Below, in pieces: positions 57,788 through 64,000 of a stretch of DNA of 64,000 nucleotides (positions within the stretch are counted from its first letter, which is position 1; every line of letters starts with the position of its first letter). Origin of the DNA: Schizochytrium sp. TIO01. Lineage: Eukaryota; Sar; Bigyra; Thraustochytrida; Thraustochytriidae. The position numbers were made by a program, and so were the translations under genes. Where the stretch lies: NCBI GenBank assembly GCA_004764695.1, contig SMSO01000005.1, forward strand, positions 1,631,501-1,695,500, in the 5' to 3' direction. A model generated the notes under the pieces. It was not told the origin of the DNA. It worked only from the letters and a program-made list of their open reading frames with translations, and made no database searches.

Positions 57788-60700
57788 GCGACCTCAAGGC
57801 TCCAAGCTGAGCTGTACAAAGTGTCCACTCCTCACTGCAACAGAAGTCACTCGCCTGCTGGTCAAGAAGCGAAAGCCATGACATGAGCGGTGTGACCCGA
57901 AGTGCCCCAACTTCTAACCTCGGCACGCAAGTGAAAACTCCAGAGACAGCAAGCAACATCGCAAGCTGGTTGCTTGTTGAGGTCACTCCGAGACGGTGCA
58001 ACGGGCTGGCTAGCTAGCTAACTAGCTAGCTGGTCGGCTGGCTTGTACAACGCCATTCTGGCCTTCTCTCGCGGCCAGTGCACTGGCACAATGTCGCGAG
58101 GAGCGTGCACCATCACATGCGATTGCAAAGTGTGGCTGCCTGGGTAGCCTAGTGGCGGCGATGGCACGAGCGGCGTCTTGGACTGACTGGGCCTGTGGTA
58201 GTACCTAGCCTAGCCTACCTCACGCATGCGTGCGTGCATATAGGTGCCTACTTGGGCACTAGAGCGAAGTGCGTGCACTGGAAGTAGCATGGAGTGTTGA
58301 TTGAGCTGGAGTGGCAGCCGTAGCTTTGCGAGCAGGTAGTACTACCAACTTGACGATGGACGAAGGAGCTGCAGTGTTCCTTTCAATGCGCTCTAATGAT
58401 TTGAGAGACAGGGAGAGAGATTGAGAGGGCGAGAAGTACCGCGACGCCAAGTAAAGAAAGCTACGAGCTTGAATGTAAAATACAAGGTAAGGATCTCTTT
58501 CTGTAATTTTCATAGATACGCACGGTTTTGGAACAGAGAGTTTCAGGATGAGTTCTTGGAAGCCTCGCTAGCTAAGTAATAGACAGGAATTCATCGACTC
58601 GACTCGATATTGTAAGACATGCGGTGACTTGGACTTCGCGTGGATGATGAAGATCATTTCCAGGTGCTGATTCGAAATTACCACAGTATCTTTGCAATCT
58701 ATTCCTGAGCTGAAACGCAATCTGTGGCACGCGGCAAGTCTTCGAGCATGTTGCCACAGTCGGACTTGCATTATTGTAGAGAAGTGAAATTCTTCAAACT
58801 AAATACACAAGCAGCATCTACGTACCAGTAATTCGCATTTTCACATTTTGTAGAGCAAAGAAGATCTGCAAAACTGCTCGCTTAGAGCACATAAAACACA
58901 AGCAGCGCAAGCACTTCGCGGGCAGCTAGCCAGCTCATGGCGCATACGTCACGTGTGATCTTCCTATTAAAAGTTTTTGGATCTGCCTCGATCATCTGAT
59001 CACGATGAAAAGTAGCATGGCGTCTCAGATACTTGATAAATAGCAAGGTATGTCTACTGAGTCTATACGCCGTTGGTACCGCGTTTTAAAAGTAATTTTT
59101 ATAAGTTGAAATAAAATGTAAATATGATTTCTGTAATGAAAGCTCCCTACGGATCTTCCCTCATCAACATGTCCGACCTGACGCCAAATCTGAGCCTGTT
59201 CCTTTATTATGGTGGAAAGAAGCCTCTTGGTTGACATCTTAGCCTCCAGATTCTAATTCAAATTCGAATCAGTCATGCATGGAGATTTACTGATATTTGC
59301 GATTGTTGCATTGCAACGCTTGCGATCACCTGCTCCACCTCCAAGCTAATAGAACCAATAGGACCCAAGAGATCGCACAAGCGAAATACATGTTTGCCGT
59401 GTGATCATGATTGGATAGTTGATCGAAATCCCTCAAATGTACAAACAGAGACCTGTCATTTAAATCATAAGAATAGAATGGTATCCCTAAATACAATCTT
59501 GAAAAGTTGTTCTCGTTGACTTTTGGGGAATTCTCATGTTAAAAGACCGTCGGTGAGATGCTACACTGCTTGCCATTCCCTATCTCTTGTTTCTTATGCT
59601 CTGGTCGAATAAGGAATACTGTTATTGCCACCACTTGTAATGTGTAGCAATTATTCTCTTATTTACCCCCATTACTATGCCATTCCAGGTTAGGGCTGCT
59701 CATAATCTATGAATGTCATCCTTCTATTTAACTGTCATGAAAACGGTGTTTCTTAAATTCTTCTTCTCCCATTAATAGATGTAGTATCCTTCCAACACGA
59801 TTCTATGTAAGAAGACCGAAGTGTCCAAAACGGTCATGGAGAAAACTACTCACAACCTCATTCGAACAGCACAAAGTCAATTGTTTAACGTCCCTTATCT
59901 TGCTGAAGGGAGCTTCGCCAAGTCAATATACTCAACAACAACCACCACACATCAACTTGATTCTTTCTTTAAAACTCCGCTTGCCTATATTTTGCACATT
60001 GTGCTGCCCGAGTCCTATACGCAAGCGAGAGACCTTCAGGTCTTGCAAAGTGTTTTCGTATCTAAAGACTCAGCAAATCTGCTTCCCCGCACTAATCAAC
60101 GGATATATTGTGGCTGGGCTCAATAACGCTGCCCTTAACGCCTACGGATGCCTACATTTAGTCGCCCGCATCCTTATCGATGCTACCAGCTCAACTGTTA
60201 GCAAGCAGTCTCTCTACGTCGACCCCCTCCAGCGGTCCTGCGGCCTGTAGATCCCGCACGAAATCCATTGGAAAGAGAAGAAGGTCTATCGAGTTATGTA
60301 GGCTGTACATCACATGGATTCCCTTATTAACTACCTAGCTATCTACCTAAGCAAGCAGCGGAGGAAAAAGAACCCTGATGGCGTTGCCAAGCATCATACT
60401 CTCTTCAATAACTAACGAAGGTGGCGCTTAGTCCCAAACTGAGACGCAGACGGTCGCCAACGAGGCTCTTGGGGGCATCACGAGCACCGTGGCCTCAGAG
60501 AGATCAGCCACCAACTGATGAAAGCAATCGAATCTGGGCGTGGGCCGCCTCAGGCGCAGCCTTCTTTGTAATACATACATACGTATGTATATATACATTC
60601 CTTTGGAATAAAATACAGCCTGCTGCGCATATACAAGACCCCGTGTATTTGAGCTGTCATTCTGTGCACGCGCCACTTTGAGCACATTAAAGTACCATAC

Positions 60701-60961
60701 TAAGATCCCTCTGCATTGGTTTTCGGACGCGTCTTAAAATAGGCAGACCGAGATGATTGATTGATTGATTGATTGATTAACTGATTGCTTGACGCAAAGC
60801 CTCTACCTACTCGACCTTGAGCTTGCGAAAGCTCGCAGGGGAGGCTGAAGCCAACGCTCGCAGAGTAAATAAAACGAGTGGGTTGTAGGCTGGGCCTGGA
60901 CCAAGCGCGCAATCGAGCGCGGTTCGGAGAGCCGTCACGTGGCTTGTGAGACCAGCAATCT

Positions 60962-60992
<31 letters not shown>

Positions 60993-60999
60993 TGCTTGC
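60962..60999. repeat. (CTTG)n, left arm of an inverted pair
   Basis: Nine TTGC copies. The reverse-complementary AAGC array lies at 61174-61212. Confidence 0.95.
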
Positions 61000-61173
61000 T
61001 AGACTGGCCCGTGCGGACCCTCGCGAGCCTGCCCAAAACTAGCTGCCTAGCATGGGTTTTTCTGTACAAAAGCGACGATAGCTGCGATGCGAGCTCGACT
61101 CGTGGATCAATCGAAGCGCGGCAGCCGTGCGAAGGCCGCGATGGAGAGCCCACGAGGCTGGTGGTTGCGAGTG

Positions 61174-61212
61174 CAAGGCAAGCAAGAATCGCAAGGCAAG
61201 CAAGCAAGCAAG
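61174..61212. repeat. (CAAG)n, right arm of an inverted pair
   Basis: Interrupted AAGC copies (two blocks separated by AATCGCAAGG), inverted relative to 60962-60999. Confidence 0.9.
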
Positions 61213-62020
61213 AGAACTATTCGAGCTCGCACGTGACCCATTTATTATCTCAGGATGGTTTTGCACGTGCGGCACTTGCAAGGCCTCAATTTAGGACGTA
61301 GACCCCGCCTATTGTAAACGTTAGCACAGTCGGTGAGGTTCGCACCACCCTCCGTGAGCCTTTGTGTGCATATTCTCACTTCGAACTTTACAGTACGTAC
61401 CATAATAGAGAGAACCTTTTCGGGGCTTTCTTTGCAACCAATACCTGCAGCAGGCAAGACAAACCGAAGGGCCTCGGCGCGGCAGTCGATCGAGCGCTCG
61501 CGTTGATCGATCGCATGAACACTCACTCGTCCAGCCAATGAATTATGAACGGCTTGGCTTGGCTGGGCTTGGAGAAAGCGAGGCGTATTTTATTCCACGA
61601 AAACATAAAATACAGAGGACTTCCTTTTTAGGACACGAGAGGTGTTTCTTTACTTATTTATTTGTTTGTTTCTTTGTTTTCCTGCCTCGATAATCCAAAC
61701 TGCGAACCGCCCCCGAGCGTCGACCAGGCCTCAGGCTGCGTCCGTAAGCGCGAAAACTCGCAGGAGCTTCCTCTCTGCGTGTCTCTGAGTCGTATCTGGG
61801 CTGCTTTCATCCGCCCGCCGCCCCTCCCCAGCGTTGCGCCGCCTTCGCTTGCTCCGGAAGGCGGACGACTCGACGGAGAGACCGCCCTTGCGCTCCTACC
61901 ATTTAGTCTATATGGTCCTAGCGGCACGCCACCTCTCTTTTTTCCCCATTCCCAGTTCCCCTTTGTTTGTTAGTGTTGTTTACTGTCACTGTCATTGTCT
62001 GTTTTTTAATTCACTTAGTC

Positions 62021-62164
62021 ATTCAATCATTCAATCATTCGCTCATTCAATCATTCAATCATTCAATCATTCAATCATTCAATCATTCAATCATTCGCTC
62101 ATTCAATCATTCATTCATGTGTTCGTTCGTTCGTTCGTTCATTCGCTCATTCATTCATTCATTT
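62021..62164. repeat. (ATTCAATC)n octamer array
   Basis: About nine ATTCAATC octamers with two ATTCGCTC variants, then TTCG and TTCA tetramers. Confidence 0.96.
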
Positions 62165-63029
62165 ATCTGTAGCGATTAAAATACAGCGGTTTATAAGTAG
62201 GACTTTAAAGACGGCGTCTTAAAATATCCATAGGCGTATATTTAGGAGTAAAGCTAGGGCCGCGGAATAAAAGACGGGCCCCGTCGCCTCTATGTGTATG
62301 TTAGTATGAGATGAAAGTATGTTTCATTGAAGTGCTCCATTTAATGATGTTTTACAAAGCAGGAGAAGGTGGAGGACCCCCGCACCACCGGGCTCGCTTG
62401 GAGGCCTTGGCCCTCTGGCTGCAAGGCTGCAAACAGACAACTACATAGGTGGAGAATAGTTTTGCCAGCTCAGAAGCCCCCGCTGCGAGTGAGTGAGTGA
62501 ATGCACAGGACTCGAGAGAACTGCAGACCTGGTGCACCATTTTGTATGTATTCATCTGTGAATGTCTATGTAAAGCGGCGCTTTCGTTTGCCCCATTCGA
62601 CGCACTTTCTCTCCTTCCTTCTTTGTCCTAAAATAATGCACTACTATTATTATTATTAATAGTGCCTATACATGCCTTAGACAGGCTTTCTTTCTAGCTT
62701 TGGGGAATTTTTAGTTTGTATTAAAAGTAAAAATGAATTGAGTAATGAAGAAGAAGGCGGTGGGGTGGTGCAAAATACAAGAACAGGGCGCAGCGGAGCA
62801 GAATGAGTTCATTTCACATTGACATTCTTTCACTCACGTACTCTTCATTCGATATTTCCCTTTCTTGCGCGGTGCTGCGCGCTGGCGGGGCCCGCAAGCG
62901 AGGGCCTGCCTGGCGGTTGGCTCGCTAGCAGCAAGGAGAGGAGGAGGGAAACTGCTGGCGAAGGATTTGGGCCAGGATTTTAGGCTTGCTCGCAAGACGC
63001 CAGGGTCTTGCTGGGCATCGGTCGGTCGG

Positions 63030-63083
63030 CCATCCATCCATCCATCCATCCATCCATCCATCCATCCATCCATCCATCCATCC
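63030..63083. repeat. (CCAT)n microsatellite
   Basis: Thirteen perfect copies, about 380 bp upstream of the PLC-like start. Confidence 0.97.
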
Positions 63084-63460
63084 GTTTAGGACCTCACTCA
63101 GGTTTTAGTTTGGCAGAACTGACTTACTAAGACGACACGGGCAGCAAGACGGACGCGAAGATTGGGAACAGCGAGAGCTCTAGAGCCTGCTGGGCAGGTG
63201 GAAGGGTTTGACGAAGACATTTGAGAAGTCTGGGAATTTGGAACTCTCTAATAAGGAGGGGTAGGCTTTAAAGGGTGGGGATTCCGGGGTGGAGAACTCT
63301 TTAGCTAGTTGGCCAAGATCAAAACAGCGAGCTCGAACGAACCCGCTCCGTGTCAACCGGCTTTAGTAGTGTTTTTAAAACCTGATCAAAGTTAGTGTCA
63401 TTCTCACCAGATTGCGAGAGAGAACTAGCGGGCTCCTTCTAACTGAGCTGCGAATCAGAA

Positions 63461-64000
63461 ATGGGCGTCTGCTGCAGCACAAGCAATTTTGCAGAAGGCT
63501 ACAAACCTTCAAAACACGTGAACTCGATTCGATTGATTAAGGAGCTACACGAGGTAGCACAGGAAAGGTGGAATGCTCTGCCCGTGGGCAAGGACGACAA
63601 AGTCGAGGTGGCCAGAATTCAAGAAGCACTTGCAAAATGGTCACCCTATGTCTCAGCCTCTCATGCACAAAAGGTAATGCAGACATACAACGTGCCAAAG
63701 TACAGAATGGGATTTTACGAGTTTAGAAACCTCTTCGTAGAATACCATCTGTCCCTACCTTCTAGTGCTCCAACAATCTTTGAGGCATCTCTGAAGAACC
63801 CAAAGTCAGGATTTATGACCGCCTCGGAGCTTGGTGTCTTCATCAGTAATCACTCCGGAGGCTTGGACCACTTCAAACTCAGCGAACTCGATTCTATGAT
63901 CACATTTTACCAACAAAATGCATCTCGACTCATTGTTGGCAAGGTACCGCGCGGGGCCATGATGCTCGAAGCCTTTGCGCAACTCCTTGTAGATTCCCGC
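63461..64000 (+). CDS. N-lipidated EF-hand-like protein, probable PI-phospholipase C N-terminus (3' partial)
   Basis: The ATG at 63461 (AGAAATGGG, purine at -3 and G at +4) opens a frame that stays open to the window end, 180 codons. The N-terminus MGVCCSTSNF has Gly2 and Ser6 for myristoylation and Cys4/Cys5 for palmitoylation, predicting stable membrane attachment. Residues about 30-180 look like helical EF-hand-type modules, with FMTASELGVFI followed by DSMITFYQQN and MMLEAFAQLLVDS. That order resembles the EF-hand-like segment that precedes the catalytic X domain in phosphoinositide-specific phospholipase C (helix, FL-type loop, then a GF-x-x-YL-like phrase). No catalytic residues are inside the window, so the PLC call is inference. 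There is no sign of an N-terminal PH domain; a lipid anchor would replace it. Confidence 0.6.
   Translation, partial: MGVCCSTSNFAEGYKPSKHVNSIRLIKELHEVAQERWNALPVGKDDKVEVARIQEALAKWSPYVSASHAQKVMQTYNVPKYRMGFYEFRNLFVEYHLSLPSSAPTIFEASLKNPKSGFMTASELGVFISNHSGGLDHFKLSELDSMITFYQQNASRLIVGKVPRGAMMLEAFAQLLVDSR

Larger units (their letters stand above)
47164..63460. other. Second microsatellite-rich block with no convincing gene
   Basis: About 16 kb between the divergent 5' ends of aldehyde dehydrogenase (-) and the PLC-like gene (+). Tandem arrays recur throughout. The longest open frames (for example 54381-55055, starting at TTG, and 52492-53013, made largely of an array) show no domain. I find no RNA gene or transposon. 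Confidence 0.55.

Noticed and set aside
10347-63083. CRISPR-like arrays
   Set aside because: The repeats are short tandem units without unique spacers, and the genome is eukaryotic.

Overview
This is nuclear DNA of a protist. Genes are intron-poor, start contexts are Kozak-like (several read CACCATGG or close to it), there is one 79-nt GT-AG intron, there are no bacterial operons, and simple-sequence repeats are extremely abundant. Heterotrimeric G-protein genes and a pyruvate kinase with a mitochondrial-type presequence fit a stramenopile. My tentative guess is a labyrinthulomycete/thraustochytrid, by inference only; no rRNA or other marker is present to confirm it. Layout: 1-9.9 kb is gene-dense, with an ARM-repeat/zinc-ribbon protein (5' truncated, +), a multi-RGS protein (-), an SDS22-type LRR protein (+) and pyruvate kinase (-). 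9.9-12.2 kb is repeat-rich. 12.2-17.7 kb is AT-rich, nearly free of microsatellites, and holds a split G-alpha gene (+). 17.7-19.2 kb holds a membrane-anchored cupredoxin-like + DUF305 protein (-). 19.2-38.1 kb is a microsatellite desert with no convincing gene. 38.1-45.6 kb is AT-rich, almost free of microsatellites, and contains a diverged dispersed repeat but no convincing gene. 45.66-47.16 kb is an aldehyde dehydrogenase (-). 47.2-63.4 kb is a second microsatellite desert. 63,461 to the window end is the 5' part of a dually lipidated, EF-hand-like protein that looks like the N-terminus of a phosphoinositide-specific phospholipase C (+). Themes: three signalling genes (RGS, G-alpha, PLC-like candidate) all begin with a Met-Gly-x-x-x-Ser myristoylation signature, so all are predicted at membranes. 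The three strongly codon-biased genes (pyruvate kinase, cupredoxin/DUF305, aldehyde dehydrogenase) are all on the minus strand, and each has its 5' side facing a microsatellite-rich block, while the less biased genes lie in repeat-poor DNA. The most notable items are the hidden PLC-like 5' end, the RGS protein with a probable third, diverged RGS module, the cupredoxin+DUF305 fusion, the probable mitochondrial pyruvate kinase, and the repeat-territory architecture.
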